A stretch of DNA of 64,000 bases from Siphonodentalium dalli (GCA_032622095.1 CP136062.1:1612001-1676000); one strand, 5' to 3'. Positions 19,764 through 32,200 are shown, counted from the stretch's first letter. Numbers and translations are program-made. The notes: generated from the letters alone by a model not told the origin.

Positions 19764-20134
19764 GATTTATGAGCTGAGTTTAGAACCACATAATTGGTGG
19801 GAGGGGTTCTGGTTTTGACCCCCCCTAACTTTGGTATTCAGTGGAAACTTTGTTGTAACTAGACCAACAAATGGCCACATTTATAATATTTCTAACTTTA
19901 TGAACTTGAGGTACCAGTTGTAAAATGATTCAACCATGTGAGATTGCAGCCACAGGAACATCCATGTTGGTCGGTCGATAAAGGTTTATCGTTATTTCAG
20001 CTGCCGTGCCATGTCACAACATCAGTTTTACCGGTTGAATGACCACATAAATAGTTAATTGCCCCACCCCACCAAACGGGCACCCATGTTGTTCAGCTTC
20101 GGTTCGTTAATTAAGCTAGCTTATGTTCATATTA
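19764..20134 (-). repeat. Inverted duplicate of 32697-33065
   Basis: Similarity runs from GATTTATGAGCTG to GCTAGCTTATGTTCATA. The two copies are about 12.6 kb apart and in opposite orientation. The family is unknown and no coding capacity is evident. Confidence 0.85.
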
Positions 20135-20137
20135 CTA

Positions 20138-20225
20138 GTATGCGAGGCGCCATATTGGCGACTCTCATATATAAGAGAATGCATTGGCACAGGGTTTTTG
20201 CAAAATTTCAGGAAGCTGCAGTTAG
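20138..20225. repeat. Copy of the GAGGC...ATATATAAG short repeat
   Basis: TATGCGAGGCGCCATATTGG and CTCATATATAAG, then GCATTGGCACAG and TTTTTGCAAAATTTCA, match the 19.55-19.61-kb copy. Confidence 0.65.
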
Positions 20226-21072
20226 GAAAGTAATTGGCTGGGCCGCTGCAGTCATAAATTAAATTACGAATTTCCGTATACGCGACGTTACCCCAATTAA
20301 TTAACGGATATGGATTTGATTACAGGTATCACACATCGCTGACTATATACATGTATATAATATAACGAATTAATTTATTGGACAAGTTCGCATCAAGGAT
20401 GCATCAATTATATTGTAACATTTGATTTCATACATTGGCCTGAAAATTGTACGATAATATTTGAGTATTTGAGCATAGACCCCACTTAAAGGAATAATCT
20501 TGGTTTATTTTTGTAATTCCACAGTTTAAATGAATCTGTCACAATCTACAAACACATTGTGATTCAAAACGATGCATTTGGACCGTGCAATTATATTATG
20601 AAACCGATAATATTTCTTATAATTAAATCTCAATGTAAAATGTCAACATGGAATACATTTTGAATGAGAATATCGTTAAATATTGGATACTTTATGGTGG
20701 CGTTAATTTGCGTTGGGGGAGTGTCTCGTTGCTGCAACGTCCTATGTTGTCGTGACGAAATTCATATGCACTCAAAGTTCGCGACCGCCCTTATGTAATT
20801 ATTAAATTTAAATACATTAGCAATTGGACACCAGCAGTGGAAAAACACTGAAAATGATGTGAATGTAATTATAACAAACATTAACCCTTCCGTGACGAGA
20901 GCTGGCGCAACACTAAAAACACTGTGCCAATGCATTATCGTATATATGCGAGTCTGGTTCAATGCAGGGGATGCAGTTATGGATGTACACGTGCCCCCCC
21001 CTCCCCACTACACAAACTCTCTAGCACTCTGATATTGATAGGTGTAAAATGTGTATTGTATAGCACACGAAC

Positions 21073-21468
21073 CTTATCTATTAAATGAAAATGATAGTGA
21101 TTGTCATCGTCGCCGAAATACACAACACCGTTGACGCAATCTGGATTGACGTAACGCCGTATCCACCGTAAACCCTCATTCCTTTGATGGACCCCTCTGT
21201 GTCTTGTCTTGTCTGTAATAGGCTTAGTCGCGTGCAAATGTGTGTAGCCGAACACGCCACATTCTTTGAGAAATTGTTTAACTTCGGGCGTCAGACTGTA
21301 CGCGTCTTCGACCAGTATCCAATGCACGAAGTTCACCTGTCTGAATGTTTGGCATTGTCTAACTAGATCAACAATGTGTGTCGTGTGATTATATGTCGGC
21401 ATGATAATGAAGACAACCGGCAAACTCGGTCTTGTAGAGTTGCAGGAAACGTTGAATGATCGCCATGG
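21073..21468 (-). CDS. B3GAT: GT43 beta-1,3-glucuronyltransferase, catalytic-domain exon (partial)
   Basis: This minus-strand open block encodes the donor-binding half of a GT43 glucuronyltransferase. These Golgi type II enzymes transfer GlcUA from UDP-GlcUA, for example to the glycosaminoglycan linker or the HNK-1 precursor. Motifs in order are PVVFIIMPTY, VDLVRQCQTF, VNFVHWILVEDA, THLHA, RGVHQRNEGLRWIR and VVYFGDDDN, the last holding the acidic metal/UDP-binding DDD. The spacing matches B3GAT proteins. The likely acceptor is ATATCAG before 21468, and the donor AAG|GTTCGT ends the exon at 21073. That gives 396 bases in phase 0, although the exon could continue a few codons because the next residues (VR) also fit the family. 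The transmembrane/stem exons should lie at higher coordinates and the acceptor-binding C-terminal exons at lower ones. Neither was found, so this may be part of a gene with long introns or an orphan exon. The paralogue is not resolved. Confidence 0.85.
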
Positions 21469-21589
21469 CTGATATAACCGGCATGTGACATGCTATGTAA
21501 GTTCTTCAGCTGCAAAAAAATCGACGTTTCATGATCAGACACGAGTTACTTCACATAAAACCGACATGGATCATTGGAATTTGTTATTT

Positions 21590-21682
21590 GCAGAATGATG
21601 TCAACATAGTGTGAATTTAGTGACTCTATCCCGCATAGCGGACTAGCATCACCAAATTAACCCTTTGGTGACCTCATTCTGC
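21590..21682. repeat. 93-bp foldback element
   Basis: GCAGAATGA at the left and TCATTCTGC at the right frame an imperfect hairpin with GTGAATTTAGTGA and its inverse. It belongs to the family embedded in the 458-bp array at 49.1-50.6 kb. Confidence 0.75.
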
Positions 21683-22177
21683 TTAGGCCTCATCTTCTCT
21701 GGAAAGTTTATTTACTATCAAATTTCTATATAAACTTATTCACGTAGATTCTATTTTGTTTAGTTTAGTTTCTTTATATCCCCAAATTGGCAGTTGTACA
21801 AGTAGTAGGGACATTATATAGGGATATACACACTATAATATGAAACCGGTCCCAATAAAAGCCGACTGCATTCCGACCGCACGCAACAAAAAAGCACCTA
21901 CCGCACATACCCTACTGTCTGACCACGGTGAGGTATACTATCACGCAGCGAACACCCATCTTGGCGATCGGGCAAGTTGCTAGTTAAGGCGGAAGTGGAT
22001 ATATTGACACATACACTAGGTCGGATTCGCTGATAAATCTGTTCCTTCCCACCATCGATCTGAATCAGTCAAATGACGGTTGCATTTACTCTACACTCAT
22101 TTATGTTGAGGAACAATTGAATTTTCAAATTCCATGTATAACTTTCGACCAGTCTTTGGTTCAAGGCTGCAAACAAT

Positions 22178-22335
22178 AGCAACCATCAAGGGTGCTTTTA
22201 CCTAAGGCAGGTGAATGACGTCATATTATTTTTTCTATATCCATCAGTGATTTTTCAAAATCGCGGGTATAGATTTTTGAGAAATTCGGTGCTTCCTTTT
22301 GCTATTACTCTGTTTCTGTGTATATATGCAACTAA
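22178..22335 (-). repeat. Partial copy of the 56.7/63.2-kb repeat
   Basis: ATAGCAACCATCAAGGGTGC, TTTTACCTAA and GTGAATGACGTCATAT match 63165-63230. The remainder is diverged. Confidence 0.65.
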
Positions 22336-22961
22336 AAAGTGTGTATGACAGAAACGCTCGCGACAGGCAAGAGGTTTGCAAAATTATTCGCACCAGAACG
22401 GTCGGTGAATGAGGTAATCTAACTCAAGCTTATATGGAATTCACTAATTCACTCACATAGCATTGAGTTTAAAATGTCCTAACCATATGGCCCGATTCGT
22501 CATCTCCATGTTAAACCTGGTCTACGTATACCTCTGGATTTAAACCGCGGTTTGACGTATTTATCGCCATCTCTGGTTTAAACATGGTTCAGCCAGAAAA
22601 CATTTAGCAGTAGTCTCTGTATCGTCGAGTTAATTAAACGTATACAATATTCGAACCGCCGCGTTTCAATTCACGGCTAAAATTCATAATTATACGACAA
22701 CGAGCATATTTTGATTGGAAAATTATAAGCGAGAACCACTCATATTCGTAAAGTGTATGGAGATAAACTTATTTTGTCGATTGCCATATTATATTACGTT
22801 TTATAATCATAAACCGGCAACTGAAACATAATTTGACGGTCCCGCTTAACCAGATTTAGGGAAGCTTGACCTGATGACGTATCCGTCTTTTCTGGACCGC
22901 GGTTTACATGTGTGGAGTTGCACATAATATCGGTTGATGGCGTATGTATAAGGTGAGATTC

Positions 22962-23646
22962 CGTCGCATCAGTGCTATAAGGTCGTAACTCCATATTGGC
23001 GGGAAATGAGTATTTGCTATCATTCGAATCGTGAGAAAAATTCCAATCCGATGGGCCAAACTGTTTTTGCATTGGATGGCAAATATTCTCACAAACCAGT
23101 GACACAAATGACGTATCTCCAGCGATCTTCACAATTATTCGTGCTATAAGGTCGTATGTCCAACAGCAGCCAATCGGATGCTTCAGGTTGTCCACGTGAC
23201 TTCTGTTTTGTGTTTGTAAATTCTCAAATGTGTGCTATATGGTCGTATCTCCATGTTAGTCACGTGATCATTTGGTGATTTAAAGATTTAAATTATGTGA
23301 TTGTTCCACAAATTTCTGTATGATAATGCACATGAGTCAATAGGCACTTTTTAGTTCATAGACACATGCGATTGGCACCATGTGTAGCTTAATCTGTATT
23401 TATTAGCACAACTGCCTTATAGCACGGAAACCAGTCGCCGTTGGCGTACGCAAAAGGTCGTATCTCCAAACAAGTTGTTGCTTAAAAACAAAACGTGGGA
23501 GTAAACAGAAAAAATATTTTGTCCAATGGACAGCTAATGCCAGTTTTCATTGGGATAAATACAACAATACGTCATGCTTTGTCAACATTATGAGAAATGT
23601 TGAAAATGTGGGTTACCGGTTACGACTTTATAGCACTGATGCGACG
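22962..23646. repeat. Inverted-repeat segment with recurring GGTCGTATCTCCA motif
   Basis: The 28-base outer repeats at 22962-22989 and 23619-23646 match in inverted orientation with one mismatch (core CATCAGTGCTATAA). Inside, variants of GGTCGTATCTCCA recur near 22982, 23151, 23241 and 23455, two of them preceded by GTGCTATA. No TSD was found. It may be a decayed MITE or a foldback. Confidence 0.65.
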
Positions 23647-23833
23647 ATTTGTTGCTTGGTATTATCATGTCCCAATTGATTTATTCTCACACCATCGTGC
23701 GTGTGATTTATCGCGATAATTGAGGGCGTGATAATAATCACTCTAGCGGCCTGTTTATGGTCCGCGTGGTAACTGGGTAGTTAGAGTGCATGCTCATCGG
23801 CTAGCCACTGAACTACCACAAACGCCCTGTTTA

Positions 23834-26092
23834 CACTGTTAGAAATTACTGTCGGTTCGACGATTTCGGGCCCTCATAATCGACGGTCCCATACCGATTC
23901 ATCAGTGTGACGGTTTATTACCGTTATTTTATGTGCCCATGAAAATTCAATAGTATATTTAACGGCGACCATATTATATACGGCAATGATTCCATACAGT
24001 ATGACTGAATCTTACTCTGCTGATATTTAATATGTATTATTAATCCAGCATTCATTCTGTGTTATGGGGTCGGTACGTATATTGATGAGTAGGTTATTCT
24101 CATTCCGGGTTTAAGTTCGTGCTTTAGCACTCAGATCATTTTTTCGCCATGTTTCTTTCGCGTTGCATATTCGATCCAAACTATTGGGTTTTTTTGGGGG
24201 AACTGTAACCTGCTCGATTGTGGACAGTTCCTTTGATAACCGGACAAGTTTCAATTCTGCGAAAAACGGCTTAATCATTGACAAGTTCCACTAAATTAGA
24301 GAGTAGAGATCATGCCAATCGATTCATGTCGTGATCCGGGGTCTGACTTTATTCGACTCAGTGATGATGTTGAAATTGACAGTGTTGTGACTTAGTATCA
24401 AAACACCGGCACATTTACTGACACATGAGGATACAGGTACAATTAACACGAGCTTCGATGTCAACCAATAGTGACAATAATAACAACAACGACTCAAAGA
24501 GCAGCTATTACTATTAGAATGTTGACAATCCAGTTGACAGTGTTCTGAATCTGATTGTTTCAAAGCACACGCATGTCATTTACAAGAGAGAATATACATG
24601 TACATCTACTGTACGCATCAGTGTAATTCACAAAAGCCTCAGTCTCAACAACAACACCGTAAACAATAAACTGACGCCACGCAGTGACGGATGATCACAT
24701 ATCTACAATTCCAACTGTACAATTACACGGACCAATTCATCCTGTGGTCATCAATTTTCATTGAAACGTGTGGATGTGAGACATTGTCATCATTCGCCAT
24801 GTTATCGTCAAGTTAATACGACAATTTACCGGGAGTACACTATTGGTTGGATGTTCTTATCAAACTATCTTTGGCTGACTCACTGATATTGATACTAAGT
24901 GTTGTTATACCAGTATACTGTTTGATGCATCATGCTTTGAAATTTCATGGAAAATGTGCGACTACAGGAGAACATTGTCGCCAAGTCATCGCCCACAGTC
25001 ATTATGGGATCTGCTGTTGTCTTGAACGTTCCAATCCCAAATATCTGTTATTGATATACAGTACCAGTCAAAAGAGTGGTATATTAAGCGCGCTATTTTC
25101 GCGCCCAATATCGTAATAATATTGCAAGTGGAAGCGCTTATAACCACGTCGCTTGTGATATTATTGCAACATTTTGCGCTTAATATCTCAATATTTTGCG
25201 TATATTTATTGCGACATCTTGCGCTCAAAATTGTGACAATTAAATCAAATTATTGATTCTTCTATACTGTTTATTGTATAAACGGAGACAATGTTTTAGA
25301 TATGTATATAATTATAGTTGTAAATGCTATATGTACACTATATGTAAAATGTGTTTACAAGTGATTGGAAAATTTCACGCCTTACATGTTACCAAAAAGT
25401 TTGCCATTAAGATATTTTACTTTTACATGTACATAAATTTGAGTTTTCACTGTGAAATATGGAGCTTTGTTGTTCTTTTTGTGGCTTAAAAGGGCATGCC
25501 AATTCATGTTTTAGAATGGTCAAAATTAGTATTACTCATAACAGAATAGTGATGTGTTGGCTTATCAGCTATTACTATTATCGTTTTTGTATTTACAGCC
25601 ATATTTATACAGTAGTTAGTGAAAGGCGAACACGTTACGCATGCGCAGCCTTTTCCGGATTAAATTCTACGAGGCAGATAACAAGCTTGATCCTCTAAGA
25701 ACTAAGATGTATTTTTCAATTACGAACAATACTAGTTTCGACCATTCAAAAACATATGAATCGTAATTCCTACCGGGAAATCATATTGTCACCATGAGAA
25801 CCTGGCTAATTCTAGTGTAAATTAGCAAATTAAGAAAAAGTTAAATGGTGTTGACCCATGACAAATACCATTGGTCTGACCATTATTAGTTACGGTCTTG
25901 ATATTAGTTAAACGGTGCTGAACCGTAAAAAAATACAACGGTCTGACAGTTACTGGTTACGGTCTGCCAGTTACTTAAATTGTTTTATACCGCGGAACAT
26001 GCTACGGCCTGTCCGTATGTTTGACGGTCAAATGTTGGCAGCGATGTTGCGCGGTCTCAGACCGTTAAAGCGACGGTATTTTTCTAACAGTG
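23834..26092. mobile_element. TIR element with TA TSD (2259 bp), Tc1/mariner-like ends
   Basis: The left end CACTGTTAGAAATTACTGTC and the reverse complement of the right end (CACTGTTAGAAAAATACCGT) agree closely. TA lies immediately outside both (23832-23833 and 26093-26094). No DDE transposase is recognised. The right subterminal part holds two units of about 68 bp. The short TIR and TA, which is common by chance, keep confidence moderate. Confidence 0.6.
25846..25985 (+). repeat. 68-bp tandem duplication
   Basis: Units share a GGTGNTGANCC word, a GGTCTGAC word and AGTTACGGTCTTG-like or GGTTACGGTCTGC ends. They lie in the right subterminal part of the TA-flanked element. Confidence 0.7.
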
Positions 26093-26629
26093 TAGATGGA
26101 TCCCGGCAAGATTAGTGTAAGATTAGTTAAGTTATACATTTATTATAACCAGTGGGAAATTGTGAGAAAATTTGAGGGGATCGCAAATTTTGGGTGCATG
26201 GGAATCAACAATTGGTCTGATTGGAAGATGAGCATTTTAGAAATAAGAAGCGTGACAAGTCCTCACAACGTATACACTTAAACTCTCACAAATTCGATAG
26301 ATCCATAATGGAATAAACCAGGACAATACAAAATAGAAATGAGACGTCGACATGAGTTTATTAAACATATATGAACTAGAACATAAAGAGAATACACTCC
26401 AGATTCTTTAACTGCAAAACACATATAATGTTATCTAAATCATGAAAGTGATGACATTGGTGGGGTGTCTCATCCCTAACTGTGTGCAAATGTTTCAATA
26501 CTTCATGCTTCGTTCATAATTAGTTTGAAGTTTCGCATAGGTTGATAGTGTAATCATGCATATTTTGATTTTAAATCAGAAATTTCTCAGTGGGGAAAAT
26601 AGTTGTTAGACCACACGTTACGCATGTTC

Positions 26630-27190
26630 ATATTTTGACAGGGGAGGCACCAACACAGGACTCTGAAAGCAAGACTTTTCCTGTCGATTTGAGGCACCCA
26701 CCACTCCAACGCAAGTTTTTTTCCAATGAAAGTTGGGGACCCACCCCAAAAAGTTTTCAAAACATTTCACTAATAATTGTGAACTTCATGCTTGAATGGC
26801 CGCTGGCAGCCATGTTTTTTTTAACAGAATTCGGAAAAAATGGATAGCTCCCATCAAGATGTCACCCCGAAGATCCATATAAAGTTTTGTGACGATCAGA
26901 TGAGAGATGTTACATGTAGGGTGTGCTAAAGGATTTAATCAACACAAAGAGTAAAAACAAGATGGCTGTTAGCAGCCATGTTTTTTTACCAGAATTTCGG
27001 GGGGGGGGTGGTAATCTCTCATTTACATGTAGATGTCAATCCGAGAATCCATATTATGTTTGGTGATGATTGGATGAGAGATGTTGCCTGTAGGGTGTGC
27101 CAAAGGATTTAGTCATACAAAGAGTGCAAACAAAGATTGCTGTTAGCAGCCATGTGTTTTTCCCAGAAAATTAAAAAAAAATGTAAACTT
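26630..27190 (+). repeat. About 168-bp tandem array of the GGCNGCCAT family, three units
   Basis: Units centre on GCAGCCATGTTTTTT words near 26807, 26973 and 27146 with CAGAATT or CAGAAAA after them. Between them are GATGAGAGATGTT and GGGTGTGC. They are homologous to, but diverged from, the 45.6-47.3-kb array. Confidence 0.8.
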
Positions 27191-28389
27191 TTGTAAAGTC
27201 TGGCTAAAACTTTAGCTAGGAGCTGGGGGGGGGGGTAGTTTGGGTGTTGGTTGGATGCAACATGGTACAGTTGTTATTAGTATTTTTTTTTCATTTTATT
27301 TTTTTTGCTTGAAATTTCAATGAACAACATTACATCAGTGATATATAAATCTGATTGTTTATCAAATATTTGCAGGACCCAAACATCTGGTTTTAACAAG
27401 CTACCAGTATCTGACCCACTACATACATGTACATGTACGGGATGCGTACATGTTGAATCACCATGTCCACCCATATACCTGTCACCTGGGATGGTGGGTT
27501 TAGGCCTATCAATTATAGTTGAATTTGACAGTGCCAAATACACTATTTCCCTGTCATTGTGGAAACTTTGGGATTGTGCAATCCAGTGCACAGCCAAAAA
27601 ATTGTCCTGTTCAAAATTGACACTTATCTTCTACGGCATTACTTTAAAATTGCATGAAATTCTATATTGGCTGAAGAGTTAAAGGGTCACTCTCAACAAA
27701 TTTTATTGAAAGAGTAATGAGTAAAGAACTAAAGATGTACCTGGGAATATATACACCCCCACACGAGGTGATGAGTAATGATTCACCAGGTATCTACATG
27801 TATATAGCGTATCTATGTGATGCACATGGGGGATTTATTATCTACATCTACCATTAGATAGCGTGTGGAGTTACTCAATGCTTGCTGCGCTCATGTGTGT
27901 GTACACCCGAGAAAAAAGTTTGAAAATGTGCTGAACGGTCAGTCATTACCATGAGGAAAATACAGCGAGAGCACTCCCAGCTATCCTTAAAGTAATTGAT
28001 CACCTGCAAAGTGGTGTCACTCTGATAAATACTGCGTTAACCACCAACACTGTCTTTAAGGTTACCACTTCAACCGAGATATATCCAGGGTTTAAAGCAA
28101 TTAAAAGCAAAATTTCGAATATACATGTAGTCGGATTCCTTATGTCATTTTGCATTTTTGGTTTGTTAAAAGCGATCTGAAAACGGATTCTGTATGCTTA
28201 GTAGGTGTGTTTTCAGGATTGACTTGTTTCCATTCTTGAATTTTGGCGGGTCGGCCTAAATCGGGGTCAACATAATTTAGAGAGCGTTTCGTATTTACAT
28301 AAAACGATAGATGGTGCCATCTGGCGTATGGTGATCGGTGCGTTTTGAAACTTCTCCAAACTACTAGATATGACCGTTACAAGTATTTT
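27191..28389. other. No recognised gene
   Basis: Open frames on both strands near 27300-27600 (up to 125 codons) lack recognisable motifs and overlap each other antiparallel. No exon structure is supported. Confidence 0.55.
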
Positions 28390-28665
28390 GGAAATGTTTT
28401 ATGTGATCGGTTGATTCTTGTTGGCTACAGTTGTGATCAAAATTTAACACTGAGCCCTATGGAGATTCTACTACTTTGGATAAATGACGCAACTTTGCGT
28501 ATGATGATATGCGCGTACATGTACTGATATTCCTAAAAAATACTAAGTATGAAACACAGACTTAGTTTTAAAAAGAATGGTTGTGATCAGATGATTCGTG
28601 TTGGCTACAGTTGCGATCAAAATTAACACTTAACCCTATGGAGAATTTCGTGTAATGCTCAAACG
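28390..28665 (+). repeat. Tandem duplication, about 185-bp offset
   Basis: GTTGGCTACAGTTGTGATCA at 28419 recurs with one change at about 28599, with CCCTATGGAGA downstream of both. Confidence 0.75.
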
Positions 28666-29056
28666 TTGATTGTAATATCACTTATTGGCAATCGTGCGCA
28701 ACTATATATGAAGTTTAACACTCGTGTTTGACCCACAGTAACTATCCGTGATTTAAATGTAGCAAGATATGATATAGTTATGCCTCAAGATACAGTAATT
28801 GGCAAAAGTAAGTGTTGACTGGTCTTTTAATTTCGACAAGATGCAGCCTGCTGAATCAAATGAAAATATTCACAACAAGACTGTTCACGATGTGATTACA
28901 TATTATATTATTGTTTTATGCTATACTTGTCTGTCCTGTTGTCCACTGACTAGATTTAAAACCACATCGTTGATCATAACGGGATGTAGTGTCACAAATA
29001 CACATGTATAGATGGTAGTTGTTCGTTGTCATTAACTCAATCGTTGTCATCGGAGT

Positions 29057-29341
29057 TTATCCCACACGCGCTGAGAGAATATGTGTTTTTGCAGGATTTG
29101 TGCTACTGATAAATGGACATCTCGGTGCAGCTGAGATATTTACTATAGCAGCATAGGCTTTGCTTTCACACTTCCCACGCCAGTTACTTTTGGCCAACTT
29201 CAGTACAGTGACTGAAACCCAACATTCGCCATCAATATTCTGACCACAGTTAATCTCCACGCTTGGTGTATAGTTGTGAAAATCAAGTAAATTCGAATTT
29301 CCAATAAAGTAGAGCTTAATGAGTAAAATAAATATCAACAT
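29057..29341 (-). CDS. Possible exon of a secreted cysteine-containing protein, 94 aa
   Basis: From the ATG at 29341 the frame starts with a hydrophobic stretch (MLIFILLIKLYFIGNS) that resembles a signal peptide. It continues with a polar region carrying four cysteines (NCGQ, GECW, GKCE, PRCP) and a possible N-glycosylation site (NISA). This looks more protein-like than neighbouring frames. TTTGCAG just upstream could be an acceptor. No donor or following exon was identified, and I do not recognise a domain. It may be a single exon of a lineage-specific secreted protein or a chance frame. Confidence 0.28.
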   Translation of the reverse strand: MLIFILLIKLYFIGNSNLLDFHNYTPSVEINCGQNIDGECWVSVTVLKLAKSNWRGKCESKAYAAIVNISAAPRCPFISSTNPAKTHILSARVG

Positions 29342-29913
29342 AGTTGCATTTTCCTGCAAATTCCGAGTAGGTGCTTAGTAACCGTTACTAAGGAGCTATC
29401 GGGACCGGTGGCAAAGTCTCCCGATCTTATAATGATCAGTGGCCTATGCAGAACATGGCTGCATATATTTAGACATGCATGTGCCCAACTTTGAACAAAA
29501 CCAGCACCATGTGATTAGACACTGACTAAATTAAGGCAATACCAATGACTGATTAGTACACCATTGTGGTATTTGATTCGCAACCGTTGCTAGCCTTAAA
29601 TAAGACATCTGGTTCACTTTGACGACCAGGTTTATCTCAAATTTCACATTTGAGTATTAACTGCATCGGATACACCCGACCAGGAATTATAGAACAACCA
29701 TCTATATAAGCCCAGCAATATTTAGCAATACATATGGACATGATAACATTGTTTAACATGTTTAAACAATACCACCCTATCCACAGGTATATGGCTAAAC
29801 ATATCATTGGCATGGATGAGTTGTTGTAGTTGTTACATGGATGCTGGTCGGGTTTCTCCAAATTTAATTCTAAAACAGAATGATCCATAAGCTACGGTGG
29901 CTGGTTTAGCTAG

Positions 29914-31348
29914 ACATGGGAATATTTTTTTTGTGGCCACGAAATACTAATTCATGGCCACGAAATAACTATTAATTCGTGGCCTTTGCATATATCCAGA
30001 TACATTTACGGTATGGTTAGACTAAGTTGATGTTTTAGAAACAATGCATACGATCGCAAAGCAGCTACTACAAACAACCTTATGGTGTGGGACCCGGGCT
30101 CTATGGGGATAGGAACGTCCGATATAAACTAACCCAGAGAGAATGGGGAAACACGGGTCAGGTGGCTCCAAGACAAACTGAATATTCATTAGTTTTTACC
30201 TCAAGGGATCGAATGGGAATGACATTTCTCTCGGCATATTGGCCAATTTAAGTCTAATAAGGGGTTTAGTAGGGTGGGCCCAAAACAAACTTATAAATTT
30301 CACCCCCTTCAACCATACCCGATCCAAAATGGTCGCCGCTCAGAAGGGGTCAAAGAGGTACACATCATTTCTCGGTCGAGTATACACCGTGGAATGCTAA
30401 AGGTGAAGGTAACTGAAGAATTACCTTCACCTGATACATGCGACACGTTATTAAAGGATGACATCGCTTTTATTTGATTTGTACATAATATCTAAATAAT
30501 TTAAACTGTTGAATGAATGGGGGAATGGATTTTTGTGAGCGGGAAATTTATTTAACTAGCTGCTGTAGTCCTGGGTTTTTCCAGATCAAATTTGCCTGTG
30601 AGATAGCCCTGTCGTAGACTTGGGGATTTCTTTTAAAAAGTAAACACATGACCTATGATTTTTCTTGCATTTTCGTGATCAACTGGTGTCAATCTAGCTG
30701 GGTAAACATCACTGGTATGGCTTGCAGGCTTCAATTCAGTGAATTTGGCCGAAACGTTAACACTGTCGCCTATGGGAAACCATTTAGTTCAGTGATTCCT
30801 ATACACTACTATGTATTCAATGGCTGGGATTCCGTTGAATACATGTACCTCACGTCAATGGGTGTGGAATAAAAACTAAATATCCACCGGCTTTCACCAT
30901 CCCCGATCCAAAATGGCCACCCCAGATGGGTTCAAATATGGCACCTATACAATTTCTCGGCCCCTTATCCGTTTGATGTGGTATAAATTGGTGCTGTATA
31001 TAGGGTGGCCCCAAGATATACTGAATGTCGTGGGTGCCTATTTAACCCACCCCCACAGGACGGCGGCAACTTTGGATCGGGTCGGTGAAAGGGATGATTA
31101 GTTAATTTGTTTTACGGGCCACCCTACAACACCCTTTATCTCAAATCGCCGTCGCTCATGCCAAGATGGTGGACAACTACAACCAGATCATCTCTATCCG
31201 CTTCCATTACAACAATGGGACTGACGATCGTATATCACAATTAGTTATTTCGTGGCCACGAATTACTTATTTCGTCGCCACGAATAAGTTATTTCGTGTC
31301 CACGAATTAGTATTTCGTGGTCACGAAATAAAAAAAATATTCCCATGT
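29914..31348. mobile_element. TIR element with repeated CACGAAATA termini (about 1.43 kb)
   Basis: ACATGGGAATATTTTTTTT at the left is mirrored at the right end. Inside each end, GGCCACGAAATA and its variants repeat several times, twice in near full copy on the left and four times on the right. Two related internal blocks contain CCGATCCAAAATGG near 30322 and 30904. A short coding-like stretch (KMVDNYNQIISIRFHYNNG) lies at 31163-31219 near the right end. No TSD was resolved and no transposase domain recognised. Confidence 0.6.
30401..30432. repeat. Perfect 12-bp stem hairpin
   Basis: AGGTGAAGGTAA and TTACCTTCACCT are exact complements separated by eight bases (CTGAAGAA). It lies in the interior of the TIR element. 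Confidence 0.92.
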
Positions 31349-31849
31349 TCTAAAAGATTTAACTGACACTTACATAAATATGACTCGCAGATTTGTTAGC
31401 ACACAACTCCGTATTATACGGTACTTCGTCCTGGCAATAAACATTAATTTTGTCAATTGATGAAAAAACACCATCAATCAATTTTACAGCGATATCCTGA
31501 AACTTTAGTCTTGATACACATTACATTTGTAGAATAGTGGACATTATCACTGAAGCACGTGATTGTGATGTACATGTATATGATTGATGTGAACCACATT
31601 TTTTATCAACTACTGTATCTGGTGGCCTGACTATATTGCAAGTTAATTTTGTAAAATCACATGTAGTTACGATAGATTATATGTAAGAGCCATGCATATA
31701 TGATAGCCATTAAGTTCCACCACTGTGAACATTTGAGTAAATTGTCAAACTATCTATATGGTTCAACGTTAAATTTTGATCGCAACTGTAGTACTGTACC
31801 CGCATAGACTTATCTGACGATACCAATATTCTCACAAATACATTTCAGA

Positions 31850-32200
31850 GTCATATTTGACATATGTGCATAATTTAAACTCGCACAATTCATGAAAAGG
31901 CTAATCGTGTTAGTTAATATCTGTATAATCAGGAAACGCTCTATTATTTTTAAAACCGTCCAAACAATTTGTTTCCACTAAAATGTTAGACTGGAAACAA
32001 GTAGACTCTGAAAGTAGACCGCCATATTTGATACTTTTGTTAATTTCAACTCGCACAGTCCACCAGAAAGTTAGTTATGATGATTAATATTTGTATAATA
32101 AGCAAAAGCTCTTTAAATTCTTAAAACAGTCCAAAAACACTTTTTTTCCAATAAAATTTCAACTGGACACAGGTAAACTCTGAAAGTAGACACGCTATTG
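31850..32200 (+). repeat. About 170-bp tandem duplication
   Basis: AACTCGCACA occurs near 31879 and 32049. Both units end with CTCTGAAAGTAGAC and share TTTGTATAAT-like and AAGCTCT words. A related fragment with TCTGAAAATAGACACAC lies at about 54637. Confidence 0.7.

Noticed and set aside
22794-23195. 133-codon minus-strand frame as a gene
   Set aside because: It spans the GGTCGTATCTCCA motif repeats, and its repeated residues come from those motifs. No domain is recognised.
23755-23880. tRNA-like or SINE-like sequence (GGTAGTTAGAGTG and GGTTCGACGA words)
   Set aside because: Box A and box B spacing and the cloverleaf stems do not fit, and the second word lies inside the TIR of the TA-flanked element.
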